Positions 8,965 to 21,060 of a stretch of DNA of 64,000 nucleotides are shown piece by piece. The notes below the pieces were generated by a model. The model saw only the letters and a program-made list of their open reading frames with translations, was not told the origin of the DNA and did no database searches. The stretch lies in contig CAJCCO010000120.1 of NCBI GenBank assembly GCA_903960915.1, forward strand, positions 80,940 through 144,939, in the 5' to 3' direction. This stretch comes from an uncultured beta proteobacterium (lineage in GTDB: Bacteria; Pseudomonadota; Gammaproteobacteria; Burkholderiales; Burkholderiaceae_C). The translations under genes and the position numbers were made by a program. Position 1 is the stretch's first letter; each line of letters starts with the position of its first letter.

Positions 8965-9785
8965 TGCAATAAAGTGGCACGCACTGGACGCATTTGTCGG
9001 TCATTGAAAAACTGCACGTTGCCCGACATCTCTTGCAATGGCGTCAATTCGGTCACCGCATGCGCCAGCAGGCCAAAGTCTTTTGCGGCCCGGCTGGTGC
9101 GGGCGTAGGTCATCAAGGGCTCCAAGTGCTTGTGGGCCTCTTCCACCCGGGGGTCATGCTCAATGGTGCCGACATAGTGAACAGTGCGGGGTAAAAACTG
9201 GGCACACACCCGGTTTATTTTGTGGAACAGCAGCTGCCCGTCCAACTGGCTTTTCATCGCATTGGGTACGAGGTAGATTTCGTCAAGCCCGTAGTCCTCT
9301 GTCAATACCTTGATGGTGCCGTAGGCGTCGGCAATGGATGAGGGGTCGTTGCGCGTAACGATCAGGCGCCGATGGCTGGCCGCCATGAAGCTCAGCACCG
9401 CAGGCGAAATGCCCGCAGCCATGTCGACGATCAAGTAGTCAATCGTTTCATCCAGGTCGCTGAAGGCCTGCACAATTTTCAAGGCGTCTACCGCGGTCAA
9501 GGCGGCCAATTGCTGGTTGCCTGAAGCCCCGGGAATCAGGCGCAAGCCTTGTGGCGTGGTGATCGCAATCTCGGCCAGCGTTTTTTCGCCGCGTAAAAAA
9601 TGGCTTAGGTTGAACGGGCAATGGCAGCCCAACAAGATAGGGGCGTTGGCCAGGCCGAGGTCGGCATCAAACAACATCACGCGGTAGCCGCTTTCTTGCA
9701 AGGCCAGGGCCAAATTGACTGCCACCGTGGTCTTGCCAGCACCGCCTTTACCGCTGGCGATACCAATAACTTCAGTGTGTTGCAT
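8961..9785 (-). CDS. MinD/ParA-family (FlhG-like) ATPase
   Basis: Deviant Walker A IASGKGGAGKTTVAVNLALAL; FDADLGLANAPILLG; LIVDMAAGI. Confidence 0.9.
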   Translation of the reverse strand: MQHTEVIGIASGKGGAGKTTVAVNLALALQESGYRVMLFDADLGLANAPILLGCHCPFNLSHFLRGEKTLAEIAITTPQGLRLIPGASGNQQLAALTAVDALKIVQAFSDLDETIDYLIVDMAAGISPAVLSFMAASHRRLIVTRNDPSSIADAYGTIKVLTEDYGLDEIYLVPNAMKSQLDGQLLFHKINRVCAQFLPRTVHYVGTIEHDPRVEEAHKHLEPLMTYARTSRAAKDFGLLAHAVTELTPLQEMSGNVQFFNDRQMRPVRATLLH

Positions 9786-9941
9786 ACACGATTTTTCCAA
9801 CAACTTTAGATATAAAGAATTTTAACTTCTGCGGATTTTATACAAGTAATGTCTACATTGCTCAACGCATTTTTATTAAAGAATCATAAATAGGGGCGGC
9901 AGAATTTTTATAACAATACGCACGCATTATTTTCAATATTT

Positions 9942-11471
9942 TTACTTGGTAAATTTTTGAAAGCTATCTGGATAAGACGCCTGATACCGCAGCAGGTAAT
10001 AGGCGGATTCATCTTGACGACCCAGCAAGCGCTGGCTGGCAATCAGCTTTTCAAGCACCGAGGCTTCGGGCGAAAAATGCAATAACTCCAGGCCGCGCGC
10101 ACGCACGGACGCGGCATTGTCTGGGGTCAAGGTCACCATGGCGAAGTCGGCAAACTTGAGTTGGTCCTGAAAGAACACCAGGCCTTGCACCGCCTCCAGT
10201 GGTTTGTCACGAAAAGCCGGCAAGCGCACCGCGGGCTGCAGGTAAATCTGGCTCACGCGCACGTAATCCCAGCCCACCCAGGTGGTCATGGCCAGCAAGC
10301 ACCCCGCCAACAGACCCCGCGCAGCAGGTGCCAGGGGCTGGATGACGCCGCCAAACAAAGGCCGAGCACGAAAAGGTTGTACACGGGTTTGAACCGCCCC
10401 GGGGGTAAGGGCTAACAGCAACACACTCAAGACCACCGCCAGTTGAAACGGGCCGTACCACAGCGGGTACTCCAGCAGGCTGTGCAGGCCAATCACTGCC
10501 AGCACCGACCAAGCCATTTGTCGCGTGGCATTGGCTTCACGCCAGGGTTGGCCACGCCACACCAGCATCAGCACCAGCGCGCAAATCAGCAAGGCCAGCG
10601 GCAAGCCCAGTTCCACCGCCAGGTGCAAGGGCAGGTTGTGGGCGTTGTCCAGCAGGTCATTGAATCGCGCACCGGGGTAGACCGTGATGAAGTGGGCAAA
10701 GTCCAGCTCGCCCCAGCCCCAGCCAAGCCAGGGTTTTTGCGCAATGAGGTGCAGCACATTGCCCCACAGCACCACGCGGCTGTAAGAGGATTCGGCGGGC
10801 TCTTGAAAGCGGGACAAAATGCCCCGCTCCTGCCCCAGCAGCAGCGGCAAAACCAGCGCAGCCACCACATAGGCCAACGCAGCCACTAGCAGCACGCGGC
10901 GCACTGGCGCACTGCGCCAACCTCCCCACCACAGGTACAGCACCAGCAAGAACAACAACTGCAGCAAGCCCGCACGCGAGGCACTCACAGCCAAACCCGT
11001 GCCCAGCAGCACAGCCAAGGCCACCGGTACCCATGGGGTACGCTGTAAAAAAACGGCAAAACGAGAAAAGGGGCTGCCCGAAGGCCCCGTGCTTTGCCAC
11101 CACAGCAGGGCCGCCAAACCGATGCTGCTCAAGGTGGCAAACTGGTTACGCTGACGCAAATTGGCAAAGGCCTCGCCCGGCTGCGCGTAGTTGACCCACG
11201 GCGCCAGCGCCGCGCTGAAGCCGAAATACTGCAACAAGCCCAGCACGCCACTGAGCGCCGCGGCTATCAACCAGGCGCGGGCCGAGACGGTGGCCAAATC
11301 CAGCGGGTCGCGCTGCCAGGCAAATACCGCCAACACCAAGGCTGCGCACGCTGCGGTCAACAGACTTTGTGCGGCCGAAGACGTTGGGCCAAATGTCAGG
11401 GGATTGAGCCAGGGCAGGGCCAGGGCAAGCACCACCCAGGTGGTTTTTAAGCGGGGCAGAAAAAATTGCAT
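9942..11471 (-). CDS. Wzy/PglL-like O-antigen ligase or pilin O-glycosyltransferase
   Basis: Polytopic protein with RNQFATLSSIGLAALLWW, ENVLHLIAQKPWLGWGWGEL-type segment and NAHNLPLHLAVELGLP; next to a type IV pilin gene. Provided ORF extends to 11558. Confidence 0.8.
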   Translation of the reverse strand: MQFFLPRLKTTWVVLALALPWLNPLTFGPTSSAAQSLLTAACAALVLAVFAWQRDPLDLATVSARAWLIAAALSGVLGLLQYFGFSAALAPWVNYAQPGEAFANLRQRNQFATLSSIGLAALLWWQSTGPSGSPFSRFAVFLQRTPWVPVALAVLLGTGLAVSASRAGLLQLLFLLVLYLWWGGWRSAPVRRVLLVAALAYVVAALVLPLLLGQERGILSRFQEPAESSYSRVVLWGNVLHLIAQKPWLGWGWGELDFAHFITVYPGARFNDLLDNAHNLPLHLAVELGLPLALLICALVLMLVWRGQPWREANATRQMAWSVLAVIGLHSLLEYPLWYGPFQLAVVLSVLLLALTPGAVQTRVQPFRARPLFGGVIQPLAPAARGLLAGCLLAMTTWVGWDYVRVSQIYLQPAVRLPAFRDKPLEAVQGLVFFQDQLKFADFAMVTLTPDNAASVRARGLELLHFSPEASVLEKLIASQRLLGRQDESAYYLLRYQASYPDSFQKFTK

Positions 11472-11547
11472 GGGCGGTATTTGACCATGCGCCGTGGCTT
11501 GGCCAAAGGGTGGGTTGAAGGTGCGCTGGAGAGGTGACAGCGCCAAT

Positions 11548-11574
11548 AAAAAAAGCACCCGGAGGGGTGCTTTT
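11548..11574 (-). terminator. Rho-independent terminator of the pilin gene
   Basis: On minus strand: AAAAGCACCC-CTCC-GGGTGCTTTTTTT. Confidence 0.8.
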
Positions 11575-11614
11575 GCATAACTATCTCTCAGCAGGTGTTA
11601 TGGCCTCGAGGTCA

Positions 11615-12046
11615 TTATTTGCAGTATTTATCAACGCACGTACCACTAACTTTCCAGCTAATTTTTCCGTCGGCATAGATTGGCGTCAATGTATAGGTTT
11701 CACCATTCAAACCACTGGCCGCCGCTGCCGAAGTGCCCACTGCGGTCGCAGTAATGATGCCATTTGTAGTCGTTAATGTAGATAAATAACCGGTAGCAGC
11801 GGAGTTTGCAGGTACGCCATTGGTAGTCGCAGTGCAATTGTCTACAGCCCCCTGGTCCTGAGCGCACAGCTCTACGGCAACCTTCACCACGGAGGTGGCC
11901 AAAATCACTTCAGAGAACTTGGCTTTGGAGGCATAGGTTTGGTAGGCTGGCAAAGCCACCGTCGCCAAAATGCCCACGATGGCAATCACAATCATCAGCT
12001 CAATCAGGGTAAAACCCTTTTGCATAGTTTTCGCATAATTCTTCAT
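11615..12046 (-). CDS. pilA: Type IV pilin (PilA-like)
   Basis: Prepilin motif [30 protein letters not shown]-terminal cysteine pair CVDKYC. Confidence 0.9.
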   Translation of the reverse strand: MKNYAKTMQKGFTLIELMIVIAIVGILATVALPAYQTYASKAKFSEVILATSVVKVAVELCAQDQGAVDNCTATTNGVPANSAATGYLSTLTTTNGIITATAVGTSAAAASGLNGETYTLTPIYADGKISWKVSGTCVDKYCK

Positions 12047-12185
12047 CGTTTACTCCCTTGGATTAAAGAAACCAAAGACTCGGCACACCCCTCATCGGTG
12101 CTCGTGCCAAGCCTCCCTAAACAGCTCCGACCTTACCGTGGCTGGACCCTCCGCGCAACGTATAAATATTTTGCTAACGCTACGC

Positions 12186-14597
12186 TTATTGAATGCACAC
12201 CAGACGCACCATTTTCAGATCGGTCAGGCCCTGAAGCACCTTGTCCATGCCGTCCATTTTCAAGGTGTGCATGCCACGGTCCAGCGCGGTGGCCAGGAGG
12301 TCTGCCACACGGGCGTGGGTATGAATTTGTCGTTTGATCTCGTCGTCGGCAATCAACAGTTCATGCAGCGCCAAGCGGCCTTTGTAGCCTGAGTGGTTGC
12401 AGCGCGCGCACCCCTTTGCGCGGTAGAGCTGCAGCACGCGCGCCGGCTCATCGGGCTGGTGGGGGTCTGGTTGGCCGTACTGCGCGGTCCAGCTTTGCAG
12501 CAGTCGTTCAGACTCGCCTGGGGCATCCAGCTGCCAGGGCGCGCTGTGGCGCAGATCGTCGGCGTACTCGGCCACAAAGCGCTGCAACTCTGCCGCATCG
12601 GGGGTGTAGGCTTCTTTGCAAATGCAGAGTTTTTTGGTCAGGCGCTGGGCCAGAACGCCCACCAGCGCATCGGCAAAATTGAAGGGGTCCATGCCCATGT
12701 CAAGCAAGCGGGTGATGGACTCTGCGGCAGAGTTGGTGTGCAGGGTTGAAAAAACCAGATGGCCAGTGAGCGAGGCCTCGATGCCCATGGCCACGGTTTC
12801 CCGGTCGCGCGATTCCCCCACCATGATGATGTCGGGGTCGGCGCGCAAGAAGGCGCGCATGACCAGCGCAAAGTCAATGCCGGCTTTGCGGTTGATTTGC
12901 ACTTGGCGCAAGCCTTTTTGCGTGATCTCCACGGGGTCTTCTACCGTCCAGATTTTGGTGTCCGGGTTGTTGAGGTGTTTCAAAATGGCGTGCAGCGTGG
13001 TGGTCTTGCCTGAGCCGGTGGGGCCGCACACATAAAACAGGCCGTAGGGTTGGGTGACGGTCTGCACAAGCCGTGCCTGATTCAGCGGGTTCAGACCGAT
13101 TTGGTCCAGCGGCAGGGATTCGCCAGCAACCAGGAGACGCATCACCACATCTTCCAGCCCGCCGGCCGTGGGAATGGTGGCCACGCGTAATTCAATGTCG
13201 AGTGGGCCGTATTTTTTGAACCTGATCTTGCCGTCTTGCGGCTTTCGGCGCTCGGAGATGTCCAGGTCGCACATGATTTTCAGGCGTGTGACCAACGGTT
13301 GGCGAAATGGCGCAGGCACTTCGGCATACGCCACCAGAGTGCCGTCAATGCGAAAGCGAATACCGGTTTTAGACCTGCCGGGCATCGGCTCAATGTGAAT
13401 GTCGGAGGCGCCCTGCTCGTAGGCGTCCACAATGATTTTGTTGACCAGGCGCACCAGCTCATTGGAGGAAGCAGCGGACTCAATGAGGTCCTGGCTTTCT
13501 TCCAACACCTGCGCGTCCATGGTGGAGAGCAGGGTGTCCACCGTGCCAGCTTGCTGATCTGGGCTGAAAAATTGCGCCAGCGTTTGCTTGAACTCGGCGT
13601 GCGTGGTCACTCGGTACACCGTGTGCTGGTGGGCGGGGTAAATTTGCATCACCGCACGGGACTCGCGCACGGCGACCGGGTCCAGACACATGACCACCAG
13701 ACCCTCTGCCGAGTGCGCCAGCGGCAGCCAGCCCTGCTGCGCCATGAATTCGCGTTTGGCCAATGCGTGCAAGTCGTCTGAGCGCAGGCGCCCCGCCTTG
13801 AACGGCTCGTACGGCACGCCGAAGAAACTGGCCAGGCACAGGCCAATTTGCACCAGCTGCAGTTGAAAGTTTTCTACCAGCAAGTCTTGCATGGGGCGCC
13901 GCTCGCGGCTGGCTGCTTCATGGCACTGGGCCAACTCGGCCGATGTCAGACAGCCGTGCTGCACCAGGCTGGCGTATTTGTTGGCCTTGGGCGCAGCCTG
14001 CTCGGCAGATGTCGGCAGGGCCAAGGGCTGCACCGGGGCCGTGACCAGGTTACACAAGGCCTGGCTCAAGGGCACCAGCGCGCTTGCGGCCTGGTCGCTA
14101 AAAGGCTGTCCGTCTTTTTGATTGATGAGTTGCAACACCCCATGCCATTGCCCACCCTGGCGCAAGGGGGTCACCAGCATCTGTCGGGTGCGGTAGCCCG
14201 AGCGCATGTCCACCGCGCCTAGAAAGCGCAGGTCCGGGTGAATTTTTTTCAAGGCCCGGGTGTCGTACACATTGGCCAGGTTAAGCGTTTGCTGCGTCTG
14301 GGCCACGTAACCGGCCAGGCTTTGGGGGGTGACGGGCAAGCGAATGGGGCCGTGGCCGTCCAGCCCGGTCTTGATTCTGGACACCAGGGATTTGCGGTCT
14401 GCACTCGGCAGGTACAAGCTCAGGCGGTCTGCACCGAACACCTCGCAAATAGACTGGCAATGCGCGGGTGTGAGTTGCTCCAGACGGGTGCAGGCCTGGA
14501 GCTGTGCCAGCAGCAGTTGCAGTGCTGGCGAGTCGACACGGTCGGGGGTTGTGCTGGACATGGCCGTGTCACTGTTTTTTGAGGTCTGCGGCATCAT
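12186..14597 (-). CDS. GspE/PilB-family secretion/pilus assembly ATPase with N-terminal GAF-like domain
   Basis: Walker A GPTGSGKTTTLHAIL, EDPVEITQKGLRQVQINRKAGIDFALVMRAFLRADPDIIMVGE, Zn motif CARCNHSGYKGR; N-terminal GAF-like segment LQACTRLEQLTPAHCQSICEVFGADRLSLYL...GVLQLINQKDGQPFSDQ. Confidence 0.9.
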   Translation of the reverse strand: MMPQTSKNSDTAMSSTTPDRVDSPALQLLLAQLQACTRLEQLTPAHCQSICEVFGADRLSLYLPSADRKSLVSRIKTGLDGHGPIRLPVTPQSLAGYVAQTQQTLNLANVYDTRALKKIHPDLRFLGAVDMRSGYRTRQMLVTPLRQGGQWHGVLQLINQKDGQPFSDQAASALVPLSQALCNLVTAPVQPLALPTSAEQAAPKANKYASLVQHGCLTSAELAQCHEAASRERRPMQDLLVENFQLQLVQIGLCLASFFGVPYEPFKAGRLRSDDLHALAKREFMAQQGWLPLAHSAEGLVVMCLDPVAVRESRAVMQIYPAHQHTVYRVTTHAEFKQTLAQFFSPDQQAGTVDTLLSTMDAQVLEESQDLIESAASSNELVRLVNKIIVDAYEQGASDIHIEPMPGRSKTGIRFRIDGTLVAYAEVPAPFRQPLVTRLKIMCDLDISERRKPQDGKIRFKKYGPLDIELRVATIPTAGGLEDVVMRLLVAGESLPLDQIGLNPLNQARLVQTVTQPYGLFYVCGPTGSGKTTTLHAILKHLNNPDTKIWTVEDPVEITQKGLRQVQINRKAGIDFALVMRAFLRADPDIIMVGESRDRETVAMGIEASLTGHLVFSTLHTNSAAESITRLLDMGMDPFNFADALVGVLAQRLTKKLCICKEAYTPDAAELQRFVAEYADDLRHSAPWQLDAPGESERLLQSWTAQYGQPDPHQPDEPARVLQLYRAKGCARCNHSGYKGRLALHELLIADDEIKRQIHTHARVADLLATALDRGMHTLKMDGMDKVLQGLTDLKMVRLVCIQ

Positions 14598-14646
14598 ATA
14601 CCCCAGACCATGCGGCGCAACCGCCAGGGCTAGCTAGCGGGGTCTG

Positions 14647-15357
14647 TCAGTCGGCAGGTGTGGCGGGGGTGGCAGCCGCTCTGTGCTTCACCCAGCTGCC
14701 TAGCAGGAACACCAGCAAGGCGCCGGCAACGCCCAGGCTGTAGTTCCAAAGCGGCGTTTGCGGCAGATAGTCTTTGACTGCGGGATCACTGAGCGCCATG
14801 GTGCCTGCAATCCAGCCCAGCAACATACCCCCCAATGTGATGATGAGCGGAAAGCGGTCCATTAACTTGAGCACCAACTGGCTGCCCCAGATGATGATGG
14901 GAATACTCACCAACAAGCCAAAGATGACCAAGGGCATCTGGTGGTTGGAGCCGGCCCCTGTGGCTGCGCCCGCGATGGCAATGACGTTGTCCACACTCAT
15001 CACCAGGTCCGCCACGATAACGGTCTTGACGGCAGCCCAGAGTTTGTCGCTGCCCTGGATATTGCTGTGCCCGTCATCGTCTGGCGCCAGCAGTTTCACG
15101 CCGATCCAAAGCAGAAGGACTGCACCCACCAGTTTCAGGTAAGGCACTTGCAACAAGGTCAGCGCAAAGGCAATCAGCACAACCCGCAACACAATGGCAC
15201 CCGCGGTGCCCCACAAAATGCCCTTGGTGCGCAGGTGGGGCGGCAGTTGGCGGCACGCCAAGGCAATCACCACGGCATTGTCCCCGCCGAGCAAAATATC
15301 AATCATGATGATCTGCCCAACGGCAAGCCAAAATTGGGCGGTAATGAATTCTTCCAT
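14647..15357 (-). CDS. TerC-family integral membrane protein (YjbE-type)
   Basis: IDILLGGDNAVVIALACRQLP and DLVMSVDNVIAIAGAA motifs. Confidence 0.9.
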   Translation of the reverse strand: MEEFITAQFWLAVGQIIMIDILLGGDNAVVIALACRQLPPHLRTKGILWGTAGAIVLRVVLIAFALTLLQVPYLKLVGAVLLLWIGVKLLAPDDDGHSNIQGSDKLWAAVKTVIVADLVMSVDNVIAIAGAATGAGSNHQMPLVIFGLLVSIPIIIWGSQLVLKLMDRFPLIITLGGMLLGWIAGTMALSDPAVKDYLPQTPLWNYSLGVAGALLVFLLGSWVKHRAAATPATPAD

Positions 15358-15395
15358 GTGTGTCTCTCTTCAGCAGTCCAGGCAACTTATAAACA

Positions 15396-15432
15396 ACGAA
15401 GCCGGATTGTCCATCAGGAAATCCGGCTTCGT
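15396..15432 (-). terminator. Hairpin terminator-like element downstream of sucD
   Basis: 12-bp perfect stem ACGAAGCCGGAT...ATCCGGCTTCGT, weak T tract. Confidence 0.6.
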
Positions 15433-15480
15433 ATTGTGGCTAACCGCAATCAGCGGTTAAACCTGGCAAGCACTAACGGC

Positions 15481-16374
15481 TTACAGCATGGCCTTGAGCA
15501 GCTTGGCCATTTCAGACGGGTTGCGGGTGATTTTGAATCCGCACTCTTCCATCACCGCCAGTTTGGCATCGGCCGTGTCGGCGCCGCCAGAGATCAAGGC
15601 ACCGGCGTGACCCATGCGCTTGCCCGCAGGGGCGGTGACACCGGCGATAAAGCCGACGATGGGTTTTTTCATATTCAGCTTGCACCAGCGCGCCGCTTCG
15701 GCTTCGTCGGGTCCGCCAATTTCGCCAATCATGATGACGGCGTCGGTGTCGGGGTCGTCATTGAAGGCCCGCATGATGTCGATGTGCTTGAGGCCGTTGA
15801 TGGGGTCGCCACCAATACCGACCGCGCTGGACTGGCCCAGACCGATTTCGGTCAGCTGCGCCACCGCTTCGTAGGTCAGGGTGCCGGAGCGGCTCACGAC
15901 GCCAATGCGGCCCTTGCGGTGAATGTGACCGGGCATGATGCCGATCTTGATTTCATCCGGCGTGATGAGGCCGGGGCAGTTGGGGCCGAGCAGCAGGGTT
16001 TTCTTGCCGCCAGCCGCTTCTTTGGCGCGCATTTTGTTGCGCACTTCAAGCATGTCGCGCACGGGAATGCCTTCGGTGATGCAAATCGCCAGGTCCAGGT
16101 CGGCTTCTACCGCTTCCCAGATGGCCGCCGCTGCGCCTGCGGGGGGCACGTAGATGACCGACACGGTCGCGCCGGTGTCGTGGGCCGCTTCTTTGACCGA
16201 AGAAAAAATGGGGATGCCAAAGATGGACTCGCCCGCCTTCTTGGGGTTCACGCCCGCCACGAAGCAGTTTTTGCCATTGGCGTATTCCTGGCACTTTTCA
16301 GTGTGGAACTGACCGGTCTTGCCGGTGATGCCCTGGGTGATGACCTTGGTGTCTTTATTGATGAGGATCGACAT
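15481..16374 (-). CDS. sucD: Succinyl-CoA synthetase alpha subunit
   Basis: MSILINKDTKVITQGITGKTGQFHTEKC; LLGPNCPG; GHAGALISGGADTADAKLAVMEE. Confidence 0.97.
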   Translation of the reverse strand: MSILINKDTKVITQGITGKTGQFHTEKCQEYANGKNCFVAGVNPKKAGESIFGIPIFSSVKEAAHDTGATVSVIYVPPAGAAAAIWEAVEADLDLAICITEGIPVRDMLEVRNKMRAKEAAGGKKTLLLGPNCPGLITPDEIKIGIMPGHIHRKGRIGVVSRSGTLTYEAVAQLTEIGLGQSSAVGIGGDPINGLKHIDIMRAFNDDPDTDAVIMIGEIGGPDEAEAARWCKLNMKKPIVGFIAGVTAPAGKRMGHAGALISGGADTADAKLAVMEECGFKITRNPSEMAKLLKAML

Positions 16375-16444
16375 AATTCACTTTCTAGTCAGTTGGGGAC
16401 AGAGCTGGCTCGCTGTGCGTAGCTGCGGTCTGTCCCGAAAAGTT

Positions 16445-17614
<1,170 letters not shown>

Positions 17615-17776
17615 GAGGGCTTTCTCAGGAATAAGTGGATTTTTCCGCGCAAAAGACAAAAAAGACCTGGCGCACGGGGACTGGACAATTCAATCTTGAA
17701 ATGTATCATGCTGCAACGCACCAAACTTTAGCCATCCTTACAGGCTGGAATTTCATGTCCACTGCTTTTTTTCACC

Positions 17777-18712
17777 ATGCACAAAATATTTATTGATGGC
17801 GAAGCCGGCACCACCGGCCTGCTCATACGCGAACGGCTGGCAACCATGGCCGGCATCGAGGTCGTCAGCATTGCGCCCGAACTGCGCAAGGACGCCAGCG
17901 CCAAACGTGCGCTCATGGCCAGTGTGGACCTGGTCATCTTGTGTCTGCATGACGAAGCAGCGATCGAATCAGTGGCCATGGTGGACGAGTTGGCCAAAAC
18001 CACCGGCCGGCCTGGCCCCAAAATCATTGACGCCTCCAGCGCGCACCGCACGGCGCCGGGCTGGGTGTTTGGTTTTCCAGAACTGGCCGCTGGCCAGCGC
18101 CAGGCCGTGGTGCAGGCGCGCCGCGTCAGCAACCCGGGCTGTTACGCCACCGGCGCCATTGCGCTGATTCGCCCGCTGGTGGACGCCGGCTTGCTGCCGC
18201 GCGACTTTGCGCTCACCCTGCCCGCCATCAGTGGTTATTCGGGGGGCGGACGCAGCTTGATTGAAGCCCATGAAAAAGGCGAAGCCCCGGCGTTTGAACT
18301 CTATGGCCTGGGCCTGAAGCACAAGCACATTCCCGAGATCATGAAATACACCGGGCTGCAGCGCCGTCCGCTGTTTATCCCTGCGGTGGGCAACTTCCGC
18401 CAAGGCATGCTGGTTCAATTGCCGTTGCACCTGGACCTGTTGCCCGGACGCGTGACCGCCCAGGACCTGCGCGACGCCCTGGCCGACCATTACCGTGGCA
18501 GCGACTGGGTCAGTGTGGAAGCCCCCACGCCCGACAACAAACTTGATGCGGCGGCACTGGCCAACACCAACAAAATGGAATTGCGCGTGTTCGCCAACCA
18601 GGGCGTCAGCGACGACTTCCACCACGCCGTGCTGGTCGCCCGTCTGGACAACCTGGGCAAAGGCGCCAGCGGCGCCGCCGTGCAAAACCTGCAGCTGATG
18701 TTGGGAATGTAA
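17777..18712 (+). CDS. argC: N-acetyl-gamma-glutamyl-phosphate reductase (short type)
   Basis: [51 protein letters not shown]. Confidence 0.93.
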   Translation: MHKIFIDGEAGTTGLLIRERLATMAGIEVVSIAPELRKDASAKRALMASVDLVILCLHDEAAIESVAMVDELAKTTGRPGPKIIDASSAHRTAPGWVFGFPELAAGQRQAVVQARRVSNPGCYATGAIALIRPLVDAGLLPRDFALTLPAISGYSGGGRSLIEAHEKGEAPAFELYGLGLKHKHIPEIMKYTGLQRRPLFIPAVGNFRQGMLVQLPLHLDLLPGRVTAQDLRDALADHYRGSDWVSVEAPTPDNKLDAAALANTNKMELRVFANQGVSDDFHHAVLVARLDNLGKGASGAAVQNLQLMLGM

Positions 18713-18725
18713 GGACGGGCCGCCG

Positions 18726-19175
18726 TCAATCGTCGCTATTCCCGGTCACCACGCGGCGGATCACGTCGCCGCTGAAGCCGCGTGTGGCCAAAAAGCGCAT
18801 GTGGCGGGCGGCTTCTGGGGGGCTGCTGGCGGGTTCGCCAAATTTTTTACGCCAGACCTCCCGCGCCCGCTCCAGCTCGGTACTTTTGAGCGTGGCCAGC
18901 GCGGCGTTGACAGCTTGGGGTTCCAGCCCCTTGCCTTGCAACTCTTGCCGAATACGCGCCACGCCGAGTTTGCCGGCGCGCCGGTTCAGTACCGACTCAA
19001 TCACCCGCTGTTCGCTGATGAAGTCCTTGGCCTGCAGCTCATCGAGCGCGCGGGCCAGGGTGCCGGGCTCTTCTTCATAAGGCTTGAGCTTGGCCTCAAG
19101 TTCGGCCCGAGAATGCTCGCGGTTGCTGAGCAAGCGCAGGGCGCGGCCTTTGAGGGACGGTGGGGGCATGGCCAT
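18726..19175 (-). CDS. recX: Regulatory protein RecX
   Basis: LKGRALRLLSNREHSRAELEAKL, directly downstream of recA; ORF track extends into recA but start at 19175 fits. Confidence 0.9.
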   Translation of the reverse strand: MAMPPPSLKGRALRLLSNREHSRAELEAKLKPYEEEPGTLARALDELQAKDFISEQRVIESVLNRRAGKLGVARIRQELQGKGLEPQAVNAALATLKSTELERAREVWRKKFGEPASSPPEAARHMRFLATRGFSGDVIRRVVTGNSDD

Positions 19176-19205
19176 GGCGCGGTCCTGAAGGGGGAAGCGA
19201 GGTAC

Positions 19206-19236
19206 GGGAAGTGGGGAAGTGGGGAAGTGGGGAAGG
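19206..19236 (+). repeat. 9-bp tandem purine-rich repeat (GGGGAAGTG)n upstream of recX
   Basis: gggaagtggggaagtggggaagtggggaag. Confidence 0.85.
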
Positions 19237-19296
19237 GGCAAAGGGCGCCCATGGGTCAGCAGCACGCGCTGCCGGCCCCGCCCCGGCCCACCGTGT

Positions 19297-20388
<1,092 letters not shown>

Positions 20389-20530
20389 GAAAATCTCCTT
20401 GAATATCAACGGTTTGGATGGGTAGCATGGTCTGTTATTAACAACAGGCTGGATGCTTGAACAGTAGTTTATCGCGGCTTGTTCAAAACTGTAAACACTT
20501 TTTTTAGTCAATTTGATTTACTATTTAGCC

Positions 20531-21004
20531 ATGCCTGAAACCCCACCCAACGACCACTGGCGCCAGACCCACCTGGGGCACTGGATGAGCTTGGCATTGC
20601 AGCGTTTTGATGCGCGCGTGCTGGCGCTGATGGCGCAAAACGAAAACGTGCCGCTGGCCTTGTCCAACCTGGCCGCGCGCGGCCCGCTGAGTGCCTCACA
20701 CATTCACATCACGCGTCACCTGGCCCTTGAAGGCTCGCGCCTGACCGATTTGGCACAGCGTGCGGGCGTGAGCAAGCAGGCCATGGGCCAGTTGGTGGGG
20801 CAGTGCGAGGCCTGGGGGCTGGTGACACGCCAGGACGATGCGCGCGACGCCCGCGCCTGGCGCATTGTCTTCACGCCGGTGGGGCTGGCCTGGCTCAAAG
20901 CCTTTGAGCAAGCGGTGGCCCAGGCCGAAAATGAATTGCGAAGTGCCGTCGGCGACGAGGTGGCCACCGTCATCGCCATTGGCCTGGAGGCATATGCCGC
21001 CTAG
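20531..21004 (+). CDS. MarR-family transcriptional regulator
   Basis: wHTH SHIHITRHLALEGSRLTDLAQRAGVSKQAMGQLVGQCEAWGLVTRQDD. Confidence 0.8.
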   Translation: MPETPPNDHWRQTHLGHWMSLALQRFDARVLALMAQNENVPLALSNLAARGPLSASHIHITRHLALEGSRLTDLAQRAGVSKQAMGQLVGQCEAWGLVTRQDDARDARAWRIVFTPVGLAWLKAFEQAVAQAENELRSAVGDEVATVIAIGLEAYAA

Positions 21005-21060
21005 AATGGCCAAAAAAATGCGGGCTACATCCTTGGACCCCGTCACCTCAGGAGACAAGC

